Positions 55,407 through 64,000 of a stretch of 64,000 nt of DNA are shown here, piece by piece. The DNA comes from Thalassoroseus pseudoceratinae (lineage in GTDB: Bacteria; Planctomycetota; Planctomycetia; Planctomycetales; Planctomycetaceae), in assembly GCF_011634775.1 (NCBI RefSeq), contig NZ_JAALXT010000003.1, positions 1 through 64,000 of the forward strand. The letters are read 5' to 3'. The notes beneath the pieces were generated by a model, which saw nothing but the letters and a program-made list of their open reading frames with translations, ran no database searches and was not told where the DNA came from. The first letter of the stretch is position 1. Each line of letters starts with the position of its first letter. A program made the translations under genes and the position numbers.

Positions 55407-56231
55407 CTAGGCGCCCGCCGTGACTTGCTCTTCAGCCGCCTCTTGTTCGGCTGCCGCTTCGGGGTGACGTTCTCGGACTTTCACATATCCATTGCTATGC
55501 AACTCATGGGCGAGGTCTGGTCCGGACTGACATTCGACAATCCGCCCTGCAAGCATGACATGTGTGAAGTCTGGGACGTTGTATTGTAGAAGCCGATCGT
55601 GGTGAGTGATGATCAGCGAACCCATGCCGTTTTCTTTGGACAACCGCTGAACTCCTTCACTCACGACGTTTACCGCGTCGGTATCGAGCCCGGAGTCGGT
55701 TTCGTCGAGGAAAGCAAACTTCGGTTTGAGCATTGCCAGTTGCAGGATCTCCATGCGTTTCTTTTCACCGCCGGAGAAACCTTCGTTGACGTACCGCCGA
55801 GCGAAATCCAACGGCATGCCGAGTTCTTCCATTCGCGAACGAAGTTCTTTACGGAACTCACGCATGCCGATCAGGTTCTCACCTTCTTTTCGCTCCGGAG
55901 AACGGACATTCGTGATCGCGTGTCGAAGGAAGTCGGCGACTTTGACGCCGGGAATTGTGGTCGGATACTGGAACGCGAGGAATAGACCAATTCGCGCCCG
56001 TTCGGTGGCATCGAGTTCGACGATGTTCGTTCCATCGACGGTCACTTCACCACTGGTGATCTGATATTTCGGGTGTCCGGCGAGTGCGTAAGCCAATGTG
56101 CTTTTTCCGGAACCGTTTGGCCCCATCAAAGCGTGCACCTCGCCTTGCTTGATCTCGATGTTCACGCCCTTCAAAATCGGCGTTTCGCCAACCGAGACGT
56201 GGAGGTCTTTCACGGACAGAATACTAGTCAC
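55407..56231 (-). CDS. sufC: Fe-S cluster assembly ATPase SufC
   Basis: A 274-residue ABC-type ATPase: Walker A GPNGSGKST, signature FSGGEKKRMEILQLAM, Walker B and D-loop FAFLDETDSGLDTDAV, switch His in LIITHHDRLL. It drives the SufBCD scaffold from the cytoplasm. It carries a C-terminal extension of about 20 residues rich in Glu/Ala/Gln. The start is GTG at 56231 (protein MTSILSVKDLH). It lies 39 bases after nuoB. Identity is certain. Confidence 0.97.
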   Translation of the reverse strand: MTSILSVKDLHVSVGETPILKGVNIEIKQGEVHALMGPNGSGKSTLAYALAGHPKYQITSGEVTVDGTNIVELDATERARIGLFLAFQYPTTIPGVKVADFLRHAITNVRSPERKEGENLIGMREFRKELRSRMEELGMPLDFARRYVNEGFSGGEKKRMEILQLAMLKPKFAFLDETDSGLDTDAVNVVSEGVQRLSKENGMGSLIITHHDRLLQYNVPDFTHVMLAGRIVECQSGPDLAHELHSNGYVKVRERHPEAAAEQEAAEEQVTAGA

Positions 56232-56270
56232 ACCAAAATTCCCTGTTCAAATCGCACGTATTCAACTATT

Positions 56271-56864
56271 TCAAACGTCCAAGGTTGCGACGTGCGGCAC
56301 GGCAACTTGGCCTCGGTGATGCGGTACGATTGTGGCATCAGCCACCTTGTCACCCTGTTTGCCGAAACCGGCGGTTCCTTGCTGTTTACCAATCCGTCGC
56401 GTCTTAATTTTATCCTGAATTCGCATGATGCCTTCGAGCAAAGCCTCCGGCCGTGGAGGGCATCCAGGCACATACACATCGACCGGGACCACCAAGTCGA
56501 CACCTTTCACCACATGGTAGCCGTGCTTGAAGTACGGGCCACCACCGACGGTGCACGCTCCCATTGCGATCACGTATTTGGGATCGGGCATTTGTTCGTA
56601 AAGCCGACGCACTCGGCTGGCCATTTTGAACGTCACAGTGCCAGCGACGATCATCAGGTCAGCTTGACGCGGTGTTGCTCGAAAGGCACCGGCGCCGAAG
56701 CGGTCTAAATCGTATCGGCTGGCTCCTGTGGCCATCATCTCGATAGCACAACACGCCAACCCGAAGGTCATTGGCCAAACGCTGGACTCCTGTGCCCAGT
56801 TCATGGCTTGTTCCAACGTGGTCAGACCAACGTTTTCTTCAAATCGTCCTTCGATCCAAGTCAT
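56271..56864 (-). CDS. nuoB: NADH-quinone oxidoreductase subunit B (NuoB)
   Basis: A 197-residue protein holding the N2 [4Fe-4S] cluster of respiratory complex I. The ligands are visible: adjacent Cys38-Cys39 in [12 protein letters not shown], Cys104 in [11 protein letters not shown], and Cys135 in [15 protein letters not shown]. The catalytic-interface arginines around [10 protein letters not shown] are also present. The C-terminal tail (about 40 residues past RIQDKIK) is variable. No other nuo gene occurs in the window: nuoB stands alone between sufR (131-base gap) and sufC (39-base gap). Its place in the suf group suggests co-regulation with cluster assembly. A formate-hydrogenlyase or hydrogenase small subunit is an alternative but fits less well. 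Confidence 0.92.
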   Translation of the reverse strand: MTWIEGRFEENVGLTTLEQAMNWAQESSVWPMTFGLACCAIEMMATGASRYDLDRFGAGAFRATPRQADLMIVAGTVTFKMASRVRRLYEQMPDPKYVIAMGACTVGGGPYFKHGYHVVKGVDLVVPVDVYVPGCPPRPEALLEGIMRIQDKIKTRRIGKQQGTAGFGKQGDKVADATIVPHHRGQVAVPHVATLDV

Positions 56865-56995
56865 CGATCTATCCGCCTAAGCAAACCTGAGGAACGAAAT
56901 TCTCAACCCAAATTGAAAAAGCACTTTACGAGGACCATCTCTCGGATGCAACACGCCCGACGATGGAAGACCACGGGCCTCATCAATTGGACCGC

Positions 56996-57613
56996 TTAGG
57001 CCGGTTCAAATTCACAACAGGAATGTCCATCGAGGCAACACTGTGTCAGACGAACGTCCGTTCCAAGGACACGGCGAAACACCTCTTTTTCCAATTCACA
57101 GATCGAGTCGTCCGCTTGGGCCAGATCGAGATAGGGACAGTGATTTTCCCGCAGGATCGGCAGGTCACCTGTGTGATCCAACTCGACCTGAAACCCTCGA
57201 TCCGACAACGCATCCTTGAGCCGCTCGAACTTCTCGCCCAACGTCTTCCCGGACGATACCGAACGGAATCGCTCGACCAAAGCGTCAGTAATTCGGGCCA
57301 AAACACGGCCGCGAACCTCGATGTCCTCGATCTCCATAAGTTCCCGCCACAGGATTTGTGCCAAGTCCGCGTAGTTGTCTCCCAACTCCCGCTGACCGAT
57401 TTCCGTGACACAATATCGATGGGCAGGACGCCCTCGCCCTTCACGCACGACAACTCGCTCAACTAACTGCTGACCTTCCAAACGGGTCAGGCGTTGCCGA
57501 ACGGCTGTTGCAGTCACACCGAACTCAACACACAACTCTTGAATGGTCCCGCCACCGATTTGATTCAATCGCTGAAGGAATTCTTGGTCTTGGGATTCAA
57601 GTCGATATTGCAT
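56996..57613 (-). CDS. sufR: SufR-like Fe-S-sensing transcriptional repressor
   Basis: A 205-residue regulator. The N-terminal winged helix (about residues 8-70) contains TIQELCVEFGVTATAVRQRL and the wing VVVREGRGRPAHRY. The C-terminal sensor half contains the cysteines Cys159 in NHCPYLDLA, Cys172 in SICELEK (a C-x12-C spacing known from SufR proteins), and two CC pairs at 192-193 and 199-200 in TQCCLDGHSCCEF, which together can bind an Fe-S cluster. SufR represses suf genes when its cluster is loaded. It heads the cluster, upstream of nuoB and sufC on the same strand. Repeats over its own start codon (57609-57649) suggest autoregulation. Confidence 0.85.
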   Translation of the reverse strand: MQYRLESQDQEFLQRLNQIGGGTIQELCVEFGVTATAVRQRLTRLEGQQLVERVVVREGRGRPAHRYCVTEIGQRELGDNYADLAQILWRELMEIEDIEVRGRVLARITDALVERFRSVSSGKTLGEKFERLKDALSDRGFQVELDHTGDLPILRENHCPYLDLAQADDSICELEKEVFRRVLGTDVRLTQCCLDGHSCCEFEPA

Positions 57614-57649
57614 GTTGGTTTTTCATGTGGTGCATGTTGGCCGATGTGG
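57609..57649 (+). promoter_or_regulatory. Direct-repeat array over the sufR start, candidate SufR operator
   Basis: TGCATGTTGG occurs twice (57609-57618 and 57631-57640), 22 bases apart, with related CATGTGG at 57624 and GATGTGG at 57643. The units step by about one helical turn. The first copy contains the sufR start codon (CAT at 57611-57613 on the plus strand). The repeats fit a cooperative operator in the 253-base divergent region between sufR and the NSS transporter. The order is direct rather than the inverted order known for cyanobacterial SufR sites, so the assignment is tentative. Confidence 0.45.
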
Positions 57650-57866
57650 TTTCCATTCACCAATCTCTCTGACGGGATTCTAGACAGCTGAAGCAATTTT
57701 AACAACGAAAAATGCGAAAAATAACCGGATTGCCTACGAATCGCTGAGCGACGCGTCCCACGCCGTTGATTTTATCGATGAGTTTCTCCTAGACAGAAAG
57801 ATTGTTACACTGCCCAGGCTCTCGAAACTCTTCCCTGATCAGCATTTGGAGTAAAGGACGGTATCC

Positions 57867-59555
57867 GTGAGCGAGCAACCGAAGTCGAAGGAGCAATGGG
57901 GTTCCCGAATCGGGGTGATTCTGGCAGTCGCCGGATCCGCTGTCGGGTTGGGGAACTTTCTGCGATTTCCCGGCCAAGCGGCTCAAAATGGTGGCGGTGC
58001 ATTTATGCTGCCATACTTCATCTCCCTTTTGGTCCTAGGGATTCCCCTTTGTTGGGCGGAATGGACCATGGGACGGTACGGCGGGCTGAACGGGTTCAAC
58101 TCCGCACCGGGGATCTATTCGACCATCTGGCGAAACCGTTGGTCCAAGTACTTCGGTGCGATCGCGTTGTTGCTGCCTCTAGTCATCTACATGTACTACG
58201 TGTTAATCGAGGCGTGGTGTCTTGGGTACGCGATCCGTTATCTGACGGGCGATCTTGTCGCAGGCTCCGGCGGCGCGATCGATACACTTGCTGCTCAGGC
58301 CAAACAAGCGGCCGAGACACCGATATCTGACCAAGAAGCCTTGTCAAAGGCTTTTGAGTCGTTCTTCAATTACTTTGTCGGTGCGGAAGCGAATGGCGCA
58401 CTGCTCTCGCCAGGACGACGAAATTGGCTGCTGATTTTGGTTGGCGTGTTCGCATTCAATTTCATGCTGATTTATCGCGGTGTCACCAAGGGAATCGAAT
58501 CGTTCTGTAAAGTCGCCATGCCTGTGATGATCGTGCTGGCGCTGATTGTTTTGGTTCGTGTTCTCACGTTGGGAACTCCCGACCCGACCAAGCCAGATCA
58601 GTCGGTCCTCGGTGGATTGAATTTCATGTGGAGTCCGAAAGGAGAGGCCCTGAAAGACCCCAAAACGTGGTTGGCGGCGTCCGGGCAGATCTTCTTTAGT
58701 CTTTCCGTTGGTTTTGGAATTATCATTAACTACGCCAGCTACTTACGTGAAAGCGACGATGTCGTTCTCAGTGGCTTGACGTCCAGTAGCATGAACGAAT
58801 TCTTCGAGGTCTGTCTTGGCGGATTGATCACCCTACCAGCCGCATTTATCTTTCTTGGCCCGGCGGTCGGCGAACAGGGAACATTCGGGCTGGGTTTTGT
58901 GGCCTTGCCGAACGTTTTTGCTCAAATGGCCGGCGGGAAGGTTTTTGGGTTCTTATGGTTCTTCATGCTGTTCATTGCTGCGGTGACAAGTAGCGTCTCG
59001 ATGCTTCAGCCAGTGATCGCCTTCCTTGAGGAAGGGTTCAACCTCCGTCGGCGAGACTCAGCGGCTTTCCTAGGGCTACTTGCCGCAATTGGTTGCGGTA
59101 TCACACTGTATCTCTCGGAGGGGCTTGTCGCGCTGGACACGATGGATTTCTGGGTGGGCAGCGTCATGATTTTCGTGTTGGCGTTGGTCCAAGCGATCCT
59201 CTACGGTTGGGCAATGGGAATTATGAAAGGGGAAGACGAAGCCCACAAAGGGGCGAATATTCGCATCCCCGTTTTTGTTCAGTACATGTTGAAGTATGTC
59301 GTCCCGTGTTATCTGCTGGTGATCTTCATCGCGTTTTGCTTCAACAACGCACCGGGTTACCTTGAGAAAATCAGCAATACGCCAGCCGCTTTGGCTTCGG
59401 TCTTGTTCATTTTGGTCATCATTGGCTTCTTGCTGATGCTAATTCGAATCGCGGGGCGTCGATGGGAACGTGAAGGGCGGTTGAATTACGATCCGGAACC
59501 CGATGGAGCCCCGAAAACGGCGACAACTGTCAATAATGAGGAGACGGACACATGA
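57867..59555 (+). CDS. Sodium-dependent neurotransmitter:sodium symporter (NSS/SNF) family transporter
   Basis: A 562-residue transporter with about 12 membrane helices. The sodium/substrate motif of helix 1 is [20 protein letters not shown], and [19 protein letters not shown] is the helix 2 start. [20 protein letters not shown] corresponds to helix 6, and [18 protein letters not shown] to a later loop. There is a longer loop after helix 3 (about residues 130-185). NSS bacterial members take up amino acids with sodium. The start is GTG at 57867, with AAAGGA upstream. The stop overlaps the ATG of a 53-aa MetS-like gene (ATGA), so the two are translationally coupled and the family is probably of the MetP type (methionine/alanine). 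Confidence 0.9.
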   Translation: MSEQPKSKEQWGSRIGVILAVAGSAVGLGNFLRFPGQAAQNGGGAFMLPYFISLLVLGIPLCWAEWTMGRYGGLNGFNSAPGIYSTIWRNRWSKYFGAIALLLPLVIYMYYVLIEAWCLGYAIRYLTGDLVAGSGGAIDTLAAQAKQAAETPISDQEALSKAFESFFNYFVGAEANGALLSPGRRNWLLILVGVFAFNFMLIYRGVTKGIESFCKVAMPVMIVLALIVLVRVLTLGTPDPTKPDQSVLGGLNFMWSPKGEALKDPKTWLAASGQIFFSLSVGFGIIINYASYLRESDDVVLSGLTSSSMNEFFEVCLGGLITLPAAFIFLGPAVGEQGTFGLGFVALPNVFAQMAGGKVFGFLWFFMLFIAAVTSSVSMLQPVIAFLEEGFNLRRRDSAAFLGLLAAIGCGITLYLSEGLVALDTMDFWVGSVMIFVLALVQAILYGWAMGIMKGEDEAHKGANIRIPVFVQYMLKYVVPCYLLVIFIAFCFNNAPGYLEKISNTPAALASVLFILVIIGFLLMLIRIAGRRWEREGRLNYDPEPDGAPKTATTVNNEETDT

Positions 59556-59713
59556 GTTTTGGTGCACTAGCGGTCATGATCTTGTCGGTTGGGTCCGTGT
59601 TAACGTTGGTCAGCTTTTGCCTGTACCGAGTCTTGACGTTGCCACCTGTTGAAATGCAAGATATTCGCGGACCGCTCGAAATCGATACAAAAGACACGGA
59701 CTACGAAGACTAG
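59552..59713 (+). CDS. MetS-like small subunit of the NSS transporter
   Basis: A 53-residue single-helix protein: [20 protein letters not shown], continuing [10 protein letters not shown], then an acidic tail ending DTKDTDYED. The ATG shares the bases ATGA with the transporter stop. In Corynebacterium the small MetS protein with one membrane helix is needed for activity of the NSS methionine transporter MetP, and small-subunit genes of this type directly follow the transporter genes. Size, topology and coupling match. It is short enough to be missed by gene callers. Sequence identity to MetS was not checked. Confidence 0.75.
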   Translation: MSFGALAVMILSVGSVLTLVSFCLYRVLTLPPVEMQDIRGPLEIDTKDTDYED

Positions 59714-59824
59714 AGCGGAGTCGATGTTTCGGCCGGAACGCATTGATTCTCGGCCAACACCGGCATGAGCCAGGCACGATGGCGACGTTCGCTTCAAACA
59801 GTACATTTGAAAACGGTATGTATC

Positions 59825-60163
59825 ATGGCTGCGGACACGCCTGCACCACCAAAGTCGCTAAAGAACGATGGGGATACCCTCGTGTTGACCTGGGCGGATG
59901 GTGCAACTCATCGCCTGCGATGGGAAACCCTGCGGAGGGCCTGTCCCTGCGCGACCTGTCGGGCGGAACGTGTCAAACCGCCGCCGGAAAAACCGGTTCT
60001 GACGATTTTGAAGCCCGAAGAGACCCAGCCGATCCGTCCTGTTGCGATGCAGCCGTCGGGAAACTATGCCTATCACATCTCTTTTAGTGATGGTCATAAC
60101 ACCGGCATCTACACACTTGACTACCTCTACGCACTCGGTGAAGAAGCGACCAAGCGAGATTAA
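59825..60163 (+). CDS. DUF971 domain protein
   Basis: A 112-residue protein made of one DUF971 domain (the N-terminal domain of gamma-butyrobetaine hydroxylase-like proteins): DTLVLTWADGATHRLRWETL, RRACPCATCRAERV, and the end YAYHISFSDGHNTGIYTLDY-L. The family is a small zinc-binding fold often coded as a stand-alone protein or near mrp/apbC and Fe-S genes. The C-x-C-x-x-C motif here may bind metal. I use the ATG at 59825; the frame is open to 59765. It is 111 bases after the MetS-like gene. Confidence 0.85.
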   Translation: MAADTPAPPKSLKNDGDTLVLTWADGATHRLRWETLRRACPCATCRAERVKPPPEKPVLTILKPEETQPIRPVAMQPSGNYAYHISFSDGHNTGIYTLDYLYALGEEATKRD

Positions 60164-60466
60164 CCACCGAGTATGCGAGTCTCATGGATGTCGATCTGGC
60201 CGAATTCGCGGAATTGCGACTATTCGTCGAGATGTTCCTCAAAGAGTCCAGGTTAAAAACTTGTTTCAGAAACAAAGTGGTTAATCCCACAACAAGTGCG
60301 GCAGTTTTGGACGAAGTGAAGCAAAATGATGCGCTCAAAATGCAACACTCATGCTTCGTCTTGCCGCTGAGTGACGCAATTTTCATCAAGTTGTTGTGAA
60401 TTTTGGAAATTGAATCTCATGGGACGCTGGCCAGATGGTCGCCAATCCACATGGATTACGGCGGCA
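60164..60466. other. 303-base gap without a supported gene
   Basis: It lies between the DUF971 gene and the pseudogene remnant. A 71-residue frame (60184-60399, plus) lacks a ribosome site and is not convincing. A short near-palindrome, ACTTGTTTC/GAAACAAAGT, lies near 60260-60280 with no T-tail. Nothing else is evident. Confidence 0.4.
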
Positions 60467-60917
60467 TTACTCTTCCTTCTCTTTCCCCTCTTGTGCTGGT
60501 TTTGCTGGTGGTTTGTCAATCTTTAGAGAGATTTGATCAGCCGGTAGATCCCGAATAATCCCGCTCTCTTGCCGGATTTCCGCAATCTTTGCATTAACTC
60601 CCCACGTCGGCCTTTAGCTATCTTGACAGATTGGCCGAAATCGAAATTGGTCCATTGACTGATTTGATTCTGGTGAAACGATTGCGGCGATTCGGACCGC
60701 CCGATAGTAGCCACCTGTCTGGTGGTTGCCATCAAGCTGTCCGGGTTTTGGCATAAGATTCGCATAGGTTGCCTGAATTGAAGTGTGTCAGGATGACCTC
60801 GGGGGATTCTCGGGGTCTGAATTTGGTGAAGAGGGAAAGTCGCTCGAAATATTCTGCTTGGCAGTCCATTTCGGTCCTATCTTTTAGGAACTCATCTCTT
60901 TCGCAAACGTCACAACT
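60467..60917 (-). pseudogene. Frameshifted remnant of a protein-coding gene
   Basis: Read on the minus strand, coding-like peptide runs through three segments in different frames. About 60917-60770 gives RTEMDCQAEYFERLSLF and RPRESPEVILTHF. About 60787-60650 gives ANLMPKPGQLDGNHQTGGYY and RAVRIAAIVSPESNQSM. The third, about 60660-60604, gives NFDFGQSVKIAKGRRG. A shift at the C-run near 60600 then leads into 60603-60467: GVNAKIAEIRQESGIIRDLP, ADQISLKIDKPPAKPAQEGK and EKEE before a stop. One extra base at 60600-60603 would join the last two parts. The charged tail and the absence of stops look protein-coding. I do not recognise the family. It may be a decayed gene or, less likely, sequence errors. 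Confidence 0.45.
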
Positions 60918-61239
60918 TCACACTGAAACGATGGCTCGCCCACATGCGAACCATTGCATTTAGTGTCAATCTGGCGATTGGCCGCCAAGAGAATAGTTTT
61001 CAACCACGATGGGAATTGACCGTTTGATGTTGGTCGGCAAAGAGTCTGATCGTTGTCGGCAACGCTGGCGATGGACTCTTCCCCGTGAATTGAAATTGTC
61101 ATTCATTTGAACCGATTGAGTCTTTCAGTTGATTCGCCCCGGGTTCCGTGCGTAAGCGGTATCCTGCGGGGTCGGATTCCTGCAATCCGACGATTTTCCC
61201 ATATCGATATTGCTCAGAGACCCACCAAGGATTCCGACG
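60918..61239. other. 322-base upstream region of the giant secreted protein gene
   Basis: It lies between the remnant and the giant gene and should include the giant gene's promoter. The minus-strand remnant might begin here (a frame at 60884-61102 is open) but I cannot show it. No hairpin with a T-tail is apparent. Confidence 0.35.
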
Positions 61240-64000
61240 ATGCTCATCAAGCACTGGCTTGAAACTGTGTATTCCCGACTGGCGTTTCGTGGAAAGGGCA
61301 CCCCCCGCCCCAGTCGAAAACGACGCCCCATCACTAAACGGCAACGAGGAGTCAGCTCCGTCGAGTCGCTAGAAGAGCGAGTTCTGCTCGCTGGGCCTCA
61401 GGTCGTTACGATCTCCCCCAATACCGGCGGGACGATCGAGAACAACACGACGCTGGACGAGCAATTCCGCGAATTAACGATTCAGTTCAGTGAAGGCCAA
61501 GAAATCGATCCGGCCACCCTCGGTGGCATTCGGGTTGTGCGGAGCGGTGGCGACGGCGTGTTCGCAAGCGCTGACCCGACGAGTACCGATGATGTCATCG
61601 TCTCTCCCGGGTTCATTGGCGTTGGCGACCGTGACAACGAAGTCATCGTGCGATTCGCCGAGAACCTCCCGGATGATCTGTACCAGATCGTCATTATCGG
61701 AGATCCTGCGTCGGATTCACCATACGTCGGGCCGGGTGGGCCTTTGGCGAACGTCAACGGTGAACGCTTCCAAGACGGTAGCGACTTCGCCCGGAACTTC
61801 GAGTTGGATCTTGGCGCCAAGGTGGAAGGCGTTGTCCCGCAGCCGATCATTCGGGAAACGCTGATCCAAGTCACCGACCCCGCCGCCGTCGAAGATGGCG
61901 ACACGTTGCGAGTGACAATTGCCCGGCAGGTCTTTGAGTTCGAGTTCGACACCAATAACGATGGTGTCAGCAATGAGAATGCGGTCTCGATTCCAGCGAT
62001 TAACGATCCGATCACGTTGGCGACTCGAATTCGCAATGCGATTGAAACAACGCTAAACAACAACTTCGTTGGCCCCGAACAAGCGGTTACGGTTTCGCAG
62101 GATCCGACCGATCGCACGATCGTTTCAGTGGTCGGTACCGCGTTCTCGGCGGACGTCTCTGTAAGCGGCGAGGGCATTGAACTCGGTGATGGCGCGATCG
62201 TTCCGCAACTCGACCGGATCAACGTTTACTTCAACACCAATGATCCGCTCGATCCAGTCACTGCGACGGTCGCTTCCAACTACCGGTTGGTTGACGCGAT
62301 CACTGGCGACACGACGCTGCCAACGAACGTTTTGTTCTATGAGTCTTCGAATACGGTTTCATTGCAATTCGCCAATCCAATTGATGGCGAACTCTACAAT
62401 TTGAAAATCGGTCAGGACTTCCAAGGTGGAGCCACGATCACGCCGTTCAATGAGACGAACGACGACAACTCGAGCTTCAACACCGCCACCGATCTTGGCG
62501 AACTCTTGTCATCAGCTGGTCGTGTCATCAACGCGTTGATTGAGCCGCAGGATGCGTTTGTGTTGCTCCCACCAGAACCGGGTGGCAACGACGAGCCTGG
62601 TCATCGGGATGTCACGCCGCAAAACCATTTGCAGTTCAACGAAGACGGTACTCCGCTGCAGGTACCGAAACAGATTCCCGTCATCAACTACAATTTCCAG
62701 ACGGTTTACGGATTCAACGAAGGTGGCGTTCAACAAGAGAACACGATTTCCGACTTGCAAAAACAACGCATTCGAGAAATCTTCGACTTGTTCAGCTACT
62801 ACGCCGGTGTGCAATTCGTCGAGACGGAATCGAAAGGTTTGACGATCGCGGTTGGTCAGATCAATGTCAGCCAGTTCCCTGGCGGACCGCAGGTCACGAA
62901 GATCGAGCCGCGTGCGAACGACCAAGTCGAGTACGCGGTCGTTCCGCTGACGCAAACGAACGGTGCAATTAATCCGTTCTCAACGGGCTTGTTGATCATG
63001 GACGGTAACGAGCCGTTCAACCAAGACAACAACGAATACGGTGGATTCTTCTTCCGTCAGGCGATGGAAGGGATTGGTCAGGCAATCGGTTTGGGCAGTG
63101 CCTTCGAACTGGCCGCCATCATGGGTGAAGAAACCGTCGGTGTCGCCGGGGCGAATCCAATCGGCGAACCGGTCTTCCCTGGTGATCACGACATCACTCA
63201 CTTACGGCGTTTGTACCCACGTCACGCGACGGACATCGATCTTTATCAGTTCAACGTCACAGAAACTGGGACTCTCAATGCCCAGACGTTCGCTCAACGA
63301 CTGGTGAACCAAAACGGCGCGGACAATGTGCCGGATGGGACGCCTGAACCGAGTCTGTTGAACTCGCATTTGATCTTGTTCGATGCCGATGGAAACGTTC
63401 TCGCCAGCAACGATGATTACTTCAGCAAAGATTCGCTGATTGAGGTCATGCTCCAGTCGGGCACCTATTACATTGGTGTGAGTGCCGCCGGAAATGACGA
63501 CTACGACCCGAGCGTTCGAAATAGTGGTTTTGGCGGTCAGAGTGACGGCGAATACGAACTGCGTTTGGGCTTCACGCCGCAACCATCTGACACGGCAACC
63601 ATCCTCGATGCCGACGGCAACCCAACGCCATTGGATGGTGATGCCGACGGCGTAGCTGGCGGAGAGTTCACCTTCTCCTTCCGCGGCAACGACGGCACCA
63701 ATACGATTTATGTGGATGTCACCAATACGGATTCCGGCAGTGGTTCAGTGGCCAATCCGTACCAAAGTCTTTCGGACGCATTTGCCGCAGCTACACCGGA
63801 TACGATCGTTCGTGTCAGTGGCAACGTGAGCGATACGCCCTACATCATCGGGGTGGACAACAACGGCAATCCGGTCGCGGGGGCGCAACTTGCGAACTTG
63901 GAAGTCCCTGAAGGCGTGACATTGATGATCGACGCAGGTGCGATCTTCAAGTTGAGCAATGCCAATATCGACGTCGGATCGGAATCGGCCCTCGTCTCTC
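61240..64000 (+). CDS. Giant secreted planctomycete protein with LEERVLLAG export motif (5' part, runs off the window)
   Basis: The first 920 residues are visible with no stop. A basic N-terminus is followed by SSVESLEERVLLAG (residues 39-52), the planctomycete-type LEPR/LEER signal of very large extracellular proteins. Ig-like and cadherin-like beta segments follow (about 52-430). A metallopeptidase-like region (about 490-660) has IFDLFSYYAGVQFVETE and, at 608-620, AMEGIGQAIGLGS where active proteases carry HExxHxxGxxH. A pre-peptidase C-terminal-like domain follows (about 665-780, DIDLYQFNVTETGTLN, SGTYYIGVSAAGND). From about 825 begins a parallel beta-helix-like start, NPYQSLSDAFAAATPDTIV. 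AAGG lies 9 bases before the ATG at 61240. Secreted adhesin or surface structural protein is the likely role. Confidence 0.85.
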   Translation, partial: MLIKHWLETVYSRLAFRGKGTPRPSRKRRPITKRQRGVSSVESLEERVLLAGPQVVTISPNTGGTIENNTTLDEQFRELTIQFSEGQEIDPATLGGIRVVRSGGDGVFASADPTSTDDVIVSPGFIGVGDRDNEVIVRFAENLPDDLYQIVIIGDPASDSPYVGPGGPLANVNGERFQDGSDFARNFELDLGAKVEGVVPQPIIRETLIQVTDPAAVEDGDTLRVTIARQVFEFEFDTNNDGVSNENAVSIPAINDPITLATRIRNAIETTLNNNFVGPEQAVTVSQDPTDRTIVSVVGTAFSADVSVSGEGIELGDGAIVPQLDRINVYFNTNDPLDPVTATVASNYRLVDAITGDTTLPTNVLFYESSNTVSLQFANPIDGELYNLKIGQDFQGGATITPFNETNDDNSSFNTATDLGELLSSAGRVINALIEPQDAFVLLPPEPGGNDEPGHRDVTPQNHLQFNEDGTPLQVPKQIPVINYNFQTVYGFNEGGVQQENTISDLQKQRIREIFDLFSYYAGVQFVETESKGLTIAVGQINVSQFPGGPQVTKIEPRANDQVEYAVVPLTQTNGAINPFSTGLLIMDGNEPFNQDNNEYGGFFFRQAMEGIGQAIGLGSAFELAAIMGEETVGVAGANPIGEPVFPGDHDITHLRRLYPRHATDIDLYQFNVTETGTLNAQTFAQRLVNQNGADNVPDGTPEPSLLNSHLILFDADGNVLASNDDYFSKDSLIEVMLQSGTYYIGVSAAGNDDYDPSVRNSGFGGQSDGEYELRLGFTPQPSDTATILDADGNPTPLDGDADGVAGGEFTFSFRGNDGTNTIYVDVTNTDSGSGSVANPYQSLSDAFAAATPDTIVRVSGNVSDTPYIIGVDNNGNPVAGAQLANLEVPEGVTLMIDAGAIFKLSNANIDVGSESALVS

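Overview
The window looks like chromosomal DNA of a planctomycete (order Planctomycetales or close). The evidence is the LEERVLLAG-type N-terminal export motif on the giant secreted protein at the right end, very large envelope coiled-coil proteins beside a VWA/GATase-like membrane protein, an excisionase-type HTH fused to a PTS EIIA domain, squalene-cyclase-like secreted toroids, and loosely packed short operons on both strands. I see no tRNA, rRNA, CRISPR array, phage block or insertion sequence, so this is mostly core and envelope gene content rather than an accessory island.

Layout. 1-2.8 kb: secreted DUF4331 protein and an exported TPR protein, with two intrinsic terminators. 3-4.9 kb: archaeal-type phosphoglycerate mutase converging on a small repeat protein (KLSPIE repeats). 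5.1-10.9 kb (minus): a 1593-aa membrane-anchored coiled-coil protein translationally coupled to a squalene-cyclase-like protein. 11.2-14.2 kb: ugd and guaA. 14.3-20.2 kb: a DUF4132 protein and a 1616-aa protein of a family I remember from MoxR/VWA-linked loci, but here without those partners. 20.3-26.4 kb: TgpA-like transglutaminase, murA and an MMPL/RND exporter. 26.4-34.5 kb (minus): VWA/GATase protein, a second giant coiled-coil protein, a small secreted WGxLP-tail protein and a rhomboid protease. 34.7-44.3 kb: thioredoxin-fold-like secreted protein, WD40 protein, PMT/GT39-like glycosyltransferase, a second MMPL exporter, a large TPR protein and a YihY/BrkB membrane protein. 44.3-50.8 kb (minus): phosphodiesterase with a PA-IL-like domain, sugar isomerase plus HTH-EIIA regulator, and a Tat-exported DUF3500 protein. 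51.3-57.6 kb (minus): sufR-nuoB-sufC-sufB-sufD-Rieske-sufT. 57.9-60.2 kb: NSS transporter with a 53-aa MetS-like subunit, and a DUF971 protein. 60.5-60.9 kb: an apparent frameshifted gene remnant. 61.2 kb to the end: N-terminal 920 residues of a giant secreted protein containing a metalloprotease-like segment that has lost its zinc ligands.

How the genes fit together. The suf cluster makes and delivers Fe-S clusters (SufBCD scaffold, SufT carrier) and carries two likely client proteins (NuoB and a Rieske ferredoxin) under a probable Fe-S-sensing repressor, SufR, whose start codon lies within a direct-repeat array. murA, ugd and the glycosyltransferase serve envelope precursors and glycans. 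The two giant coiled-coil proteins appear paralogous: a 44-residue WGxLP tail is fused to one and encoded as a separate secreted protein beside the other. No complete, clearly novel system could be proved from sequence alone. The best candidates for further work are the DUF4132/1616-aa pair and the giant coiled-coil modules.
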